Positions 31,912-40,615 of a stretch of DNA of 64,000 nucleotides are shown here, piece after piece. The notes under the pieces are model-generated. The model saw nothing but the letters and a program-made list of their open reading frames with translations. It was not told the origin of the DNA and did no database searches. The stretch is from Oscillospiraceae bacterium (GTDB lineage Bacteria; Bacillota; Clostridia; Oscillospirales; Ruminococcaceae), in the NCBI GenBank assembly GCA_025757985.1, contig CP107210.1, positions 1,550,001-1,614,000 of the forward strand, in the 5' to 3' direction. Position numbers and translations under genes: made by a program. Each line of letters starts with the position of its first letter. The first letter of the stretch is position 1.

Positions 31912-33915
31912 TTATATCACTGCAAAATAACGAAGTGCATCTTTGATTGCTTCTACCTTTTCTGGTGTCGGATGTTTCCTCGGCTGTTTCAATTCTTCTA
32001 CCGCATTAGGAGCATCATACATCGGCAATCCCAAATTTCGCTTTACCTCTGCGATATACGCGGTATGTACCTTGAAGCCGTATTTCGCTTCTATGTACTC
32101 CTTAATCATTTTGTAGGTCACTTTTTCTTTGGGCTTGTACGCTTCGGCTCTTTTAGCAATACTATCTACCGGAATCTTGCCCTCGCCCTCTCCAAACTCC
32201 ACATCAATGTGGATATAACTATCGGCTTTTTTGTGGGACAAAAGAACTACCGTCTCGACAGTTGTTTCAGTTTCCAAGGGAAGTTCTTTCACTTCCTCAC
32301 CATCAACAGGCACAGGAAAATTGAATACGATCTTCTTTATCCAGCTTCCGTCTTTCCTTTTCTCCGGGAACATCTCAATTCGCTCGATAAAGGCCTTCAT
32401 AAACTCCTTCTGCTCCGCTTCCATTGCGGAATGGTAGACTTCATCAAATGCCAGCAACAAGCGATAGATATTGTCTCCGGAAATCTTCTCCTGCTGGATG
32501 CTGCGGATCTGACTTTGCAATTCGCCAATCTGAACTTCGATTTCCTCTATGGTGTCATACTGCTCATCATAGCGGCGCTGCAAGTCCAAAATCTTTCTGT
32601 CATAGTGGGCATCATTGATGTCCAAGGTATCCATCTGACGCTCCAAGCGGCTTTTCGTTCCAAAGGCTTGCTTTAGCCGCCCTTGTAGGACAGCAATCTG
32701 CCGTTCCATATCTTCTGTATCAACTGCTGTTCCGATTTTCGCCTGAATCGCTTCTACAAACCGTGGATTGTTGACCATAGCGGAGATAACCTTCGCCACA
32801 AATTTGTTGATTTCCGTCTGCTCGATATTCAGACGGAAACTGCACTCATGCCCGGTAGGTGTTACCGTATTTTTGCAGTAGTAATAATACCGTGTTTTCT
32901 TGTCCTTGCTGTGCGCCTTGGCGATATTGCCGTACATACTCTTTCCGCAGCATGGGCATTTCAAGATACCGGACAGGATGTGTGCGTGGTCTGGATTGTT
33001 AACCTTTTCCCGCTTAAAAGAATTGATCTTGCGCTTTTCCTGTGCCAGATACCAATCCTCTTCGGAAATGATAGCTTCGTGTTGTCCTTCATAAACCGGG
33101 AACTCCGACTGCTCAACCACGTGCATCTCGTTTCTTGTACCCTGTTTCTTTTCTGTTCTTCGTCTGCCGTAAGCAATCTTTCCCATATAAACAGGATTGT
33201 ACAATACATTTTTCACAAAATCTCTTGAAAATCCCGGAATGGTATTATTCTGTCTTAGTTTCTTAGTATAACCATTGCGGTTCAGATATTTTGCAACTCC
33301 TGCAACACCCTCATTAGTGTGAATGTAGCGGTCATAAATGACACGAATTACTTCCACTTCATCCTCTGCAATGACAAGGTTTCCATTTTCCAGTTTGTAT
33401 CCATATGGAGCGAAACCGCCGTTCCATTTGCCCTCACGAGCCTTTTGCTCACGTCCTGCCATTGTCTGTGTGCGGATATTTTCTCGCTCAATCTCTGCCA
33501 CCGCAGACAGCACAGAGATCATCAGCTTTCCTGCATCCTTGGAGCTGTCAATGCCATCCTCCACGCAGATCAGATTGACACCGAAATCCTGCATGAGTTG
33601 CAAAGAATTCAGAACGTCCGCTGCATTTCTGCCAAATCGGGACAGCTTAAAGACCAACACATAAGAAACATCATCTTTGCCGTCCTGAATGTCATTCAGC
33701 ATCCGTTGAAACTCCTGCCGCCCTTGAATGTTCTTTCCGGAAAAGCCCTCGTCAGAATACTCCCCGGCAACGATCATATCCTCGTATGCCGCATACTTCC
33801 GCAGCTTGTCACGCTGGGCATCCAAGCTGTATCCGTCAACCTGCATCGAGGTGGACACTCTTGTATAAAGATAGCATTTAAGTTGTTTCTTTTTCAGAAT
33901 CTCCACCTCCCTCAT
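31912..33915 (-). CDS. Large serine recombinase of element 2 with exchanged C-terminal tail
   Basis: 667 residues. Resolvase domain with Ser in YLYTRVSTSMQVDG, recombinase domain, zinc ribbon (CPCCGKSMYG, later CKN and CSFRLN), coiled coil (about 400-470). At about residue 553 lies VETVVLLSH, the same peptide as in RlmD, followed by a 110-residue tail homologous to the RlmD tail (Y--IKEY-------KV---YI--VKR, ending ALRYFAVI). I infer that the att crossover lies in this codon block (32249-32256), so the 3' end belongs to the neighbouring element. The start at 33913-33915 overlaps the small HTH gene. Integrates into the 3' end of rlmD. Confidence 0.88.
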   Translation of the reverse strand: MREVEILKKKQLKCYLYTRVSTSMQVDGYSLDAQRDKLRKYAAYEDMIVAGEYSDEGFSGKNIQGRQEFQRMLNDIQDGKDDVSYVLVFKLSRFGRNAADVLNSLQLMQDFGVNLICVEDGIDSSKDAGKLMISVLSAVAEIERENIRTQTMAGREQKAREGKWNGGFAPYGYKLENGNLVIAEDEVEVIRVIYDRYIHTNEGVAGVAKYLNRNGYTKKLRQNNTIPGFSRDFVKNVLYNPVYMGKIAYGRRRTEKKQGTRNEMHVVEQSEFPVYEGQHEAIISEEDWYLAQEKRKINSFKREKVNNPDHAHILSGILKCPCCGKSMYGNIAKAHSKDKKTRYYYYCKNTVTPTGHECSFRLNIEQTEINKFVAKVISAMVNNPRFVEAIQAKIGTAVDTEDMERQIAVLQGRLKQAFGTKSRLERQMDTLDINDAHYDRKILDLQRRYDEQYDTIEEIEVQIGELQSQIRSIQQEKISGDNIYRLLLAFDEVYHSAMEAEQKEFMKAFIERIEMFPEKRKDGSWIKKIVFNFPVPVDGEEVKELPLETETTVETVVLLSHKKADSYIHIDVEFGEGEGKIPVDSIAKRAEAYKPKEKVTYKMIKEYIEAKYGFKVHTAYIAEVKRNLGLPMYDAPNAVEELKQPRKHPTPEKVEAIKDALRYFAVI
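32249..32256. other. Left attachment core of element 2
   Basis: ACCGTCTC (GAGACGGT on the coding strand), identical to 47465-47472 in rlmD. Both encode ETV within VETVVLLS, in the same frame. The flanking GT (one base further, after a variable base) also matches. The crossover dinucleotide should lie within or beside it. Confidence 0.6.
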
Positions 33916-34108
33916 TCCTTCCTTTTACCATAAGTCCCTCGTTGCGGATATAATACTCCAAAAGCCACAGCACATAATCCGGTGCATGGCGGTTGTCCAA
34001 TTCCCATTCAGTCATAGTCCGGTAAGGAATATGGACGAGCTTGCAAAAATCTTTCCGATTCAGTCCTGTGCTTTCACGCAACTTTATAATTCTGTTTTTA
34101 CAATCCAT
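33878..34108 (-). CDS. Small XRE-like helix-turn-helix protein
   Basis: 76 residues starting MDCKNRIIKLRESTGLNRKD, with FCKLVHIPYRTMTEWELDNR as the helix-turn-helix. ATG at 34106-34108 follows GGAGAAAAG. It overlaps the recombinase start by 38 bp, so recombinase translation is coupled to it. Probable excision or recombinase regulator (recombination directionality factor is an alternative). Confidence 0.7.
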   Translation of the reverse strand: MDCKNRIIKLRESTGLNRKDFCKLVHIPYRTMTEWELDNRHAPDYVLWLLEYYIRNEGLMVKGRNEGGGDSEKETT

Positions 34109-34198
34109 CCGTCTTTTCTCCACAAAAGCAAAAAAATACACGTTGCGTAATCATTATAGCATAGCCATAGCGAATACGCAACGTGTAAATTGCAAATT

Positions 34199-34384
34199 TT
34201 ATGCAGCCTTATCCGTCAGAAGCTGCGCTTGATTACTTTCCTCGGAATGCTCCACTCCCTGCGGTGCGTCCTGTTCCAATTTATCCAAAACCTGATGTCC
34301 ATATTTCTGGAGCATCTGGCTCATAACATCCACACATCGGTCAAATGCCGCATTATATTTCGCTTCCTCATAATATTTCTTCAA
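34199..34384 (-). CDS. Small conserved-context element protein
   Basis: 61 residues, MKKYYEEAKYNAAFDRCVDV to ending AQLLTDKAA, acidic and helical. TTG start at 34382-34384 with GGAGG 9 nt upstream. Lies 15 bp downstream of the MobV gene on the same strand. Family unrecognised; it could be a relaxosome accessory by position only. Confidence 0.5.
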   Translation of the reverse strand: MKKYYEEAKYNAAFDRCVDVMSQMLQKYGHQVLDKLEQDAPQGVEHSEESNQAQLLTDKAA

Positions 34385-34399
34385 TAGGCGATTCCTCCA

Positions 34400-35689
34400 T
34401 CAAAGTTCCATATCCTGTCCACGCTTCCGGGCAGGGTGTTCGTGTTCCTGTGTTTGCTTTCCTCTGATGAGGATAGAATTGATAAAAGCCCGAACCTTTT
34501 CGGATGCGATTTCCAGTGCATCCAGAAAGGGTTGGGCTTTCTGTTTGAGTTCCATATATTTTTCGTTTACCGCTTCATACCGCTGCTTCCAGATGGAAAC
34601 CGTCTTTTCTGCGGAAGCCAGTTTTTCTTTCAGACGCTTGTTGTCAGCATTGGCGATAATGCCATTGACCGCATAGCGTTTGAGTGTGTCGCATTCATCC
34701 GGTGTCAGCGTGATATTGTTTCCGAATGTGGCTTTTTTGCCCATTACTTCAATGTCCTGCACTGTCAGCGCAATGGTCTTTGCCGCCTTGGTTTCCTTTT
34801 GCAAAGATTCCAGTTTCTTTTTCTGTTTTGCTGTGGCAGCTTTGGCATCCTCCAAATTCTGTTCTGCCTGTGCCACCTGCCCGGTCACAGCTTCCAGCCG
34901 CTGCTGTTCTGCCTGCACCTTGAACTGGGTCACAGTCAGATGTTCCTCGGTGCTTCCACATTCTCCACGCTCCACATCGGTATAACCGGCGTTTCGCATG
35001 AAATTGAAAAAGTCATCCTGCAACACACTGTAGGATGACTTCAAAATCTTTTTCCCTTTTGCGTTGAGCATGGGATTTCCGTCCTCGCCAAGCACCGGCT
35101 TGGACTCCCATTTCTTACTGCGGCTGACCTGTGTGATGACCTCCTTAACGGTTCCCCGGAGGGCTTCATCCTTGCATCGCTTCGACCAAAGGATCTGCTT
35201 TTCCACCACCGGGATATAAACCACATGAAGGTGGTAGTGGTACACATCTTCGCCCAAAGCTTCGGACATTGCTCGGTTGCGCTCATCGGCGTGCATCACA
35301 GCGGAGAGGATATACTGCTCACCACCTACGATCTCCGCAGCAGCTTTGTAGGCATCGGCATAAAACTGTTTCGCAAATTCATAGCCGCCATGATTGTAGA
35401 AATAAGCGGAATTCACATCAAATACCAACTCACCGTATTTGACGGCATCCGGTTTCAGACCTCTGGTGGAGATCACGCCGTCTTGTTCCATCTGCTCAAA
35501 CATTTTTACATAATCGTCCGTGGGTGCTTTGAAATGGACGTTCAGAGAAGTGCGTTCCGGCACGATGTCCTGATTGCTGTAGCTGTCCTTTTCACGCTCA
35601 TTGTGTTCCTGTACCTTCGCCACATCAGCCGGTGTTTCCAAGTCCTGATTTCTGGCTACGGTACGGTCTATTCCATCATTTCTTGCCAT
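34400..35689 (-). CDS. MobV-family relaxase (plasmid recombination/mobilization protein)
   Basis: 429 residues. Pre/Mob (pfam Mob_Pre) relaxase: the N-terminal DNA-binding region includes HADERNRAMSEALG and the metal-binding YHYHLHVVYIPV (HxHxH), then a long coiled coil (about 250-380). Preceded by GGAAAAATCC rather than a strong Shine-Dalgarno. It nicks a cognate oriT, for which the inverted repeats just upstream (35738-35800) are the obvious candidate. This relaxase is unrelated to the MOBP relaxase of element 1. Confidence 0.88.
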   Translation of the reverse strand: MARNDGIDRTVARNQDLETPADVAKVQEHNEREKDSYSNQDIVPERTSLNVHFKAPTDDYVKMFEQMEQDGVISTRGLKPDAVKYGELVFDVNSAYFYNHGGYEFAKQFYADAYKAAAEIVGGEQYILSAVMHADERNRAMSEALGEDVYHYHLHVVYIPVVEKQILWSKRCKDEALRGTVKEVITQVSRSKKWESKPVLGEDGNPMLNAKGKKILKSSYSVLQDDFFNFMRNAGYTDVERGECGSTEEHLTVTQFKVQAEQQRLEAVTGQVAQAEQNLEDAKAATAKQKKKLESLQKETKAAKTIALTVQDIEVMGKKATFGNNITLTPDECDTLKRYAVNGIIANADNKRLKEKLASAEKTVSIWKQRYEAVNEKYMELKQKAQPFLDALEIASEKVRAFINSILIRGKQTQEHEHPARKRGQDMEL

Positions 35690-35737
35690 TGGATTTTTCC
35701 TTTCTTTGAGATTTGCAACAGCGGAAGGCTGGAGAAC

Positions 35738-35976
35738 GGCACTTTTTCAAAGTGTAATAACCCACTATGACACTTTCATCCATACTGGCTGCAAAGTGCC
35801 GTGGGCTCTCCGAGGGCTCTCCCGAGGGGGAATGCGGTCACTGCGGTGACCTCTGCTGACCAAGGCGAAAATGTCTGCGCCTTTTCCCATGGTCAGCCCG
35901 TCTGCATGAAGCTGTTCTGTGTCAACTTCCTCTTGCAGCCGGTGTCCACAGACACTTTTTCAAAAGCCTGTGGACA
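35738..35976. other. Candidate oriT region of element 2
   Basis: Nested and tandem dyads upstream of mobV: GGCACTTT (35738-35745) with AAAGTGCC (35793-35800), enclosing AAAGTGT/ACACTTT (35749-35755 with 35770-35776); GGTCAC/GTGACC (35837-35852); GCTGACCA/TGGTCAGC with inner AGGCG/CGCCT (35856-35898); TGTCCACAG/CTGTGGACA (35943-35976). MobV origins are short inverted repeats beside the mob gene. No coding frame is supported in the 377-bp gap. Confidence 0.6.
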
Positions 35977-36042
35977 TAGAAGCAGCCCGAACGAGAGGAT
36001 GTGTGCTGTTTCTATAACAAGCGTTTCACGCTCTTTTGCTGC

Positions 36043-36116
36043 GTACATACGTACCAGCAATGGGATTTACTCGACCTGCCGCCATTCCTCCGGAATGTCC
36101 TCCGGTACGTACGTAC
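36043..36116. repeat. Inverted repeat of GTAC-type units across the primase 3' end
   Basis: GTACATACGTACC (36043-36055) and GGTACGTACGTAC (36104-36116) match as an inverted repeat with one mismatch in 13, 48 bp apart. The right arm lies inside the last codons of the primase-helicase gene. Could act as a terminator-like stem or binding site. Confidence 0.5.
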
Positions 36117-37458
36117 ACGGCGAATCTCCGTAAAACCCATTTATATGAGGTCGTGCAATGGCTTCCACTCCCATGAATCCCCAAACCCGCCGTCCGGCAG
36201 AGTTGGTGATGTTGTTGCAATGCTCCAGATTGAATTTTCTGGCATTGGCAATCATGGCGTCGCTGAAGCTGCGGGCTTTCAGCGGTGCAAGGGAGTTTTC
36301 CTCGCACCACATCCGGTAGATTTCATAGAAATCCTTGGAGCTGATGGACGCATCCGCTTTGCGCTGGATATATCCCTCTGATTCCATGAAATCAAAGATA
36401 TTGTTGTTGTCACGCTTGACCGCTTCCCGATTTTCACGGATGCGGTCACTCTCCGTAAACTTAAAGTTGTTGGCAACAAGCCGCTGCAAGCCTTCAAATG
36501 CCCACAGGAAGATACCCTCGGCTTCAGCTTTCATCTTCTCTGCAAGATCAGGATCGTCAGCTCTGTCCACCTGCTTTTCCTTGGTGGTCAGCACAAGCTG
36601 TCTGCGATAAAATCCGTCGCTGCGGTCATACAAGGCTTGCAGATCACCGTTGCTGAATGCCAGCAATCGGGCGAACATCCAGCCCTGATAACTCTGCTTG
36701 CCTTTACGTTCCAAATCCATCTTGCCTTGTGCTGTCACGATGGATTTTACATAGTTGGTCTGGCGCAGAGCTTCCATCCGCATATCATCATCCACGCACA
36801 GGAGAATGTGTTCCAAATCGGCACGGGCGAAGCGGTTTTCAGAAATCTTGCCGATGCTGCCGTCTTTCATATTCGTGCCGAAGATGGTAGACAGTACCGC
36901 ACCGATTTGAGATTTACCCTCGCCGCCGTTGCCTTTAATCACCATCATGCGCTGCCCCTTGTTGGAGGGAATCAGGCAATAGCCGATAAACTCCTGCAAA
37001 GTTGGAATGTCCTCGGCGTAAAGCAACCCATCCAGAAAGTTCAGCCAGATCACCGGCGCAGTAGCATCGGGATTGTAAGCAACCGGCAAACGGCTCCGCA
37101 CGATAGCCGGTCTGCCCTCGGTAAATGTGCCGTTCAATAGCAGCGTACCGTTGGACAAATGAATCCGATCCTGCTCCGGTGGAAAGTCCGGCACTTGCGC
37201 TTCCAGTTTCAGCACTTCCAGAATGTTGGTGATCTTCCGGGGGATATTGTTTACGGCACAGAATTTCAGCTTGTCGTAAATCTCCCCACGCAGAGGAAGA
37301 TCGTCCGTCACTCGACCATCGGGCGTGAAAAAAGCTCCGTTTGCGAAGATGATCCTGCGCTCTTGCAGAAATTCTTCACAAAACAGAGCTTCGTTGATGT
37401 TCTGCCCGTCAAACCACATGGGCAAGTTCATATCAGGCGTTTTCCGGTTCTTCGCCAT
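36067..37458 (-). CDS. Phage/plasmid primase-type helicase (D5/P4 family, DUF5906)
   Basis: 463 residues starting MAKNRKTPDMNLPMWFDGQN. The SF3 helicase core has Walker A VIKGNGGEGKSQIGAVLS, Walker B ILLCVDDDMRM and an arginine-finger-region AFSNGDLQALYDRSDGFYRR. Unwinds DNA at the replication origin of viruses and mobile elements. Start at 37456-37458 follows GGAGGTGGCGC. It overlaps the CHC2 primase gene by 26 bp. Together they would replicate the excised or transferred element. Confidence 0.85.
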   Translation of the reverse strand: MAKNRKTPDMNLPMWFDGQNINEALFCEEFLQERRIIFANGAFFTPDGRVTDDLPLRGEIYDKLKFCAVNNIPRKITNILEVLKLEAQVPDFPPEQDRIHLSNGTLLLNGTFTEGRPAIVRSRLPVAYNPDATAPVIWLNFLDGLLYAEDIPTLQEFIGYCLIPSNKGQRMMVIKGNGGEGKSQIGAVLSTIFGTNMKDGSIGKISENRFARADLEHILLCVDDDMRMEALRQTNYVKSIVTAQGKMDLERKGKQSYQGWMFARLLAFSNGDLQALYDRSDGFYRRQLVLTTKEKQVDRADDPDLAEKMKAEAEGIFLWAFEGLQRLVANNFKFTESDRIRENREAVKRDNNNIFDFMESEGYIQRKADASISSKDFYEIYRMWCEENSLAPLKARSFSDAMIANARKFNLEHCNNITNSAGRRVWGFMGVEAIARPHINGFYGDSPCTYVPEDIPEEWRQVE

Positions 37459-38053
37459 GGTGCGCCACCTCCTTTTTCTTTTGTGCGGTATACTCTTGCA
37501 GAAAAGCAATTTTGCCGTCCTGCATCAGCTTGTCCACCAATGCCACCCGTTCTTCCAGATCACCCACCGTCAGCACATCTGCCATATATTCGATATGGCA
37601 GTGCATCTGGCAGGCTTCCACAAAACGGTCATCCAGAGCATCTTCCGGTGTCTTGGGAGCATAGCGCACTTTCCAATCTTCCAACAGATGCAAATAATCC
37701 GTCAGCACCCGGAAGCACAGCATTTCATCCTCCCGGAACTGACGGATATAGGGACGCTTCGGCTTGACCATAGCTGCGGCAGTGGGCGGTTTCGGGTCAA
37801 GCCCGAAGTCCAAAGCCAGCTTTTGCGCTGCTTCATAACTGCTCAGATTGAACAGCCTTGCCACAAGGTCGATCACATCCCCTTTGGCTCCGCAGCCGAA
37901 GCAGAAAAAATAGTCCTCATTCAGCTTCAAGCTCGGATGCCTGTCGTTGTGGAATGGGCAGCAAGCCATACCGTTGCGGTTGACATTCAGCCCGTAGTGT
38001 TCGGCGGCTTGCTTTATGCTGATTGCCGCCTTGATGGTTTCATAGATTGTCAT
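37433..38053 (-). CDS. CHC2 zinc-finger primase-like protein
   Basis: 206 residues starting MTIYETIKAAISIKQAAEHY. The DnaG-type zinc finger is clear: CCPFHNDRHPSLKLN and FFCFGCGAKGDVIDLVARL. There is no TOPRIM domain, so it is the template-recognition half only and probably works with the D5-type helicase next to it. GGAGG 7 nt before ATG at 38051-38053. Transcribed away from the iteron-like region. Confidence 0.85.
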   Translation of the reverse strand: MTIYETIKAAISIKQAAEHYGLNVNRNGMACCPFHNDRHPSLKLNEDYFFCFGCGAKGDVIDLVARLFNLSSYEAAQKLALDFGLDPKPPTAAAMVKPKRPYIRQFREDEMLCFRVLTDYLHLLEDWKVRYAPKTPEDALDDRFVEACQMHCHIEYMADVLTVGDLEERVALVDKLMQDGKIAFLQEYTAQKKKEVAHHGEEPENA

Positions 38054-38087
38054 AGAAAAACCTCCATTCATATTATTCTGGAAAGCA

Positions 38088-38270
38088 CGAAGCACCCGCC
38101 GTGATTGGCAGGTGCTTCGCTCCTTCTATTATGGTTATGACGGATTTTTCAAAAAACAGGCTAATGACAGGACAATCCTGTTTCAAAAAACAGGACAACT
38201 TATCTGAGGACATAGATTTCTTCACATATACATGATATAATTAGAAAAATAAAAAACAGGACAGGAGGGT
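38088..38270. promoter_or_regulatory. Iteron-like repeats between divergent replication and regulatory genes (candidate origin)
   Basis: Hairpin GAAGCAC/GTGCTTC at about 38088-38118. Three copies of (C)AAAAAACAGG at 38150-38160, 38184-38194 and 38251-38260, starts 34 and 66 bp apart (about three and six helical turns). The palindrome ACAGGA-caa-TCCTGT at 38167-38181 shares the ACAGGA core. TATAAT at 38236-38241 may serve the rightward operon. Confidence 0.55.
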
Positions 38271-38274
38271 AAGC

Positions 38275-39381
38275 ATGAGTCAAGAATTGATGACATTGGA
38301 TTTCTGGCAGGATACGGTCATATATGAGGGGAAAACACTTCCTGTCGGCACTCTTGCCTGTGATGCGCTGAATGTTTCGGCGGATACTCTTGCCAAAATG
38401 AATGAACAATGCCAGAAAATTAATCTACTGCTTGGAATGCTGAACGCCGGACAGGACGCTTCTGCACTCTGTCCTATGGCAAAGGAAGCTACTCTGGCGA
38501 TGCTGGATACTCTCAGCGAAACCCCGCCGTTCTCTTATATGGACATGCCAAAGCACAGAGAACGGATAGAAAGGGTTTTTACTGTCGAAAATGCCTTGAA
38601 ATATGTGGAGTTTGCCACAAAAGCCGCAACCAATTCTTTGCAATTTGAAGAAATCCAGAACTATGCCGAAGCAATTATGCTGCAACGCTATACCGCTGTA
38701 TGCGGGCATCTGGCTTACTCCCTTGGGGAATACCAAACGGCCATGCTTGATTTTGCAGAAAAATCAGACGGCAACGAAGCTGACCGCACCGCAGAGGGCT
38801 TTGCCAGAATGTTCGGCAATTATTTCCCGCCGGAGTTTTCCATCACGGTGGGCAATGCCTGGATGTCCACCCTGAACAACTCTGTTCAGTATGTATCCGT
38901 CATCCGTCCAGGCGAAAAAGTTGCGAAGCTGGTCAAGCGGATGCACTATGTATCCTTTGTGGGGATGTTCCGGTCTGATCTCTTTGAGGGCTTGTGTGTT
39001 GGCCATGCACCGAAAAAATGCAAAATCTGCAGCAAGTGGTTTCTGACCACCAATGCAAGGCACACCAAATACTGTGGTGGGTTTGCACCGGGTGACAAGC
39101 TGCGCCGCACCTGTCGGCAGATCGGCAATCTGAAAGGGCGAGAACAACGGGAGCTTGCGGACGATCATCCGGTGAAACAGATTTATGAGAAACGGCTGAA
39201 CACCATAAACCGCTATGTGAAGCGTGGTACTCTGGACGCTGATCTTGCAGAGGTTATGAAAAAGCTGGCAAAAGACAAGATGCTCCGGGCGCTCAGCAAT
39301 GTCACCTACGCCAAGGGCGATTATGAAAAGGAAATGGATCAGGCTGCTTTGAAGAAAGAAGCAAAGATGAAGAGTAGGTGA
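38275..39381 (+). CDS. DUF6076-family protein with zinc-finger motif
   Basis: 368 residues, MSQELMTLDFWQDTVIYEGK onward. Central region HAPKKCKICSKWFLTTNARH then TKYCGG gives CxxC...C zinc ligands; the rest is helical. ACAGGAGGG precedes ATG at 38275. First gene of the rightward group. Function unknown; such proteins occur in Clostridial mobile elements, often next to sigma-like genes. Its end overlaps or abuts the next gene. Confidence 0.7.
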   Translation: MSQELMTLDFWQDTVIYEGKTLPVGTLACDALNVSADTLAKMNEQCQKINLLLGMLNAGQDASALCPMAKEATLAMLDTLSETPPFSYMDMPKHRERIERVFTVENALKYVEFATKAATNSLQFEEIQNYAEAIMLQRYTAVCGHLAYSLGEYQTAMLDFAEKSDGNEADRTAEGFARMFGNYFPPEFSITVGNAWMSTLNNSVQYVSVIRPGEKVAKLVKRMHYVSFVGMFRSDLFEGLCVGHAPKKCKICSKWFLTTNARHTKYCGGFAPGDKLRRTCRQIGNLKGREQRELADDHPVKQIYEKRLNTINRYVKRGTLDADLAEVMKKLAKDKMLRALSNVTYAKGDYEKEMDQAALKKEAKMKSR

Positions 39382-39386
39382 TAAAA

Positions 39387-40589
39387 ATGCGACATGATAT
39401 ACCTTTTCCAATACATAATGATTATGAAATATGCCACTATTTGAAGAATATTTGGGAATGTGGCTGGCTTGACGATTATTCTGATGAACATTTTCTTATA
39501 AAGGCAATAGAAAACAGGTTGACAACCTTTGTTGGATATACTCAAATGCTTAATAACGAGCCTAATCTTCATGGGGTAATCAAGGCTAAGGGCATTATTG
39601 ACAACGATACCTTTAATTCAAATTTCTGCATGAATTTATCTGGCCGATTAGCGTGCTTAGAATCCGTATTTGGAAGCGACCACATGGAAAGATTCATCAA
39701 AGATCAGTTGTCGGCAGGAAAACAAAATTATAACGAAGATACATTTTTTGAAGCAGTGTCCGAAGTATCTGTTCTATATTTTTATACGTTCAGGAGCAGG
39801 TGGAAACAAGCCCTGTATGAACCTCCTATTGGCAAATCAAAGTTGTCAAAAAATCCAGAAGCGAGATTCATTGGCGAATTATCGTTGAATGGTGATGCTC
39901 AGAAAATTACTATCAATATAGAGGTGAAATGTCCCAAGTTCCCATCGATTGAGAATCAAGAATGCAAAATTGCGATACCTACCGTTTTGCTTTCTGATGA
40001 AGGTAGAAAAGAAATTCCAGCATTCTGCAAGGATAATGGGATTGTCTATATAAGTCCACGTGTTATGAAACTCAAAGATTTTCTTAACAGCGCTTCTTCG
40101 AAATTTTCTGTTCCACAAAGCAACGAGTACAATCTATTATATATAAATTGGTCATATTGTGACTTTGCTTCGAACAGTTTCCTTGAAGCATGGTCTTTGT
40201 TAACCAATGCGATAAATGGTATTCTTACGCATCCCAATGCTGCCCAGAGCATAGGTGTATCACCTGATGTTTTCAAAAAAATCACCGCTGTTATAATTTA
40301 CACAGAAGCATTAGAGGGCTTGATGTTCTTAGACTTTCGAAATGTATGGCAAATGAATGGACGAGGACAAAGATTTCGAATGTGGGTATTAGACGAAAAG
40401 TTGCGCCATGCTGAAACAACTCGTGAATCTGATACCTTGTTTTATGTAACAGGGATGAAACCCAATGATGAACTTACGCAGATGGCAATGCTGGATTGCA
40501 AATCTAAAACAGATAGCGATCGAGTGAACAGCTCTTTAATTGGGTTAGAGTTAGTAGATTTGGTTGAGAAATACGCCGAAAAATATTGA
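39387..40589 (+). CDS. Uncharacterised 400-residue protein (possible defence or stress cargo)
   Basis: I do not recognise a family. It is soluble, with no membrane segment or signal peptide. Starts MRHDIPFPIHNDYEICHYLK; an in-frame GTG three codons earlier overlaps the previous stop. Around residues 165-190, FIGELSLNG...ITINIEVKCP shows an E-x-K on a predicted strand, as in PD-(D/E)xK nucleases, but the upstream aspartate is not certain. Markedly more AT-rich than both neighbours, so probably inserted between two genes that otherwise form a conserved pair. It ends 27 bp before the next start, suggesting co-transcription. Confidence 0.7.
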   Translation: MRHDIPFPIHNDYEICHYLKNIWECGWLDDYSDEHFLIKAIENRLTTFVGYTQMLNNEPNLHGVIKAKGIIDNDTFNSNFCMNLSGRLACLESVFGSDHMERFIKDQLSAGKQNYNEDTFFEAVSEVSVLYFYTFRSRWKQALYEPPIGKSKLSKNPEARFIGELSLNGDAQKITINIEVKCPKFPSIENQECKIAIPTVLLSDEGRKEIPAFCKDNGIVYISPRVMKLKDFLNSASSKFSVPQSNEYNLLYINWSYCDFASNSFLEAWSLLTNAINGILTHPNAAQSIGVSPDVFKKITAVIIYTEALEGLMFLDFRNVWQMNGRGQRFRMWVLDEKLRHAETTRESDTLFYVTGMKPNDELTQMAMLDCKSKTDSDRVNSSLIGLELVDLVEKYAEKY

Positions 40590-40615
40590 GATTCATTCTT
40601 GGAAGGAGGTGCGCT

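Larger units (their letters stand above)
7300..32249. mobile_element. Element 1: decayed integrative conjugative element with iron-uptake and rRNA-methylase cargo
   Basis: About 25 kb of lower-GC DNA bounded on the left by a TndX-like serine recombinase inside a broken HD gene, and on the right by the tail exon shared with the element 2 recombinase. It has a MOBP relaxase, PcfB, ParAB and a DUF6017 replication protein, but VirD4 is truncated and VirB4, VirB6 and peptidase genes are missing, so it cannot build its own conjugation machine. Cargo: Cfr/RlmN-like methyltransferase, siderophore-type transporter operon, AlbA-domain gene, IS3 copy. It may be a mosaic of more than one element. The right limit is inferred from the tail homology. 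Confidence 0.65.
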
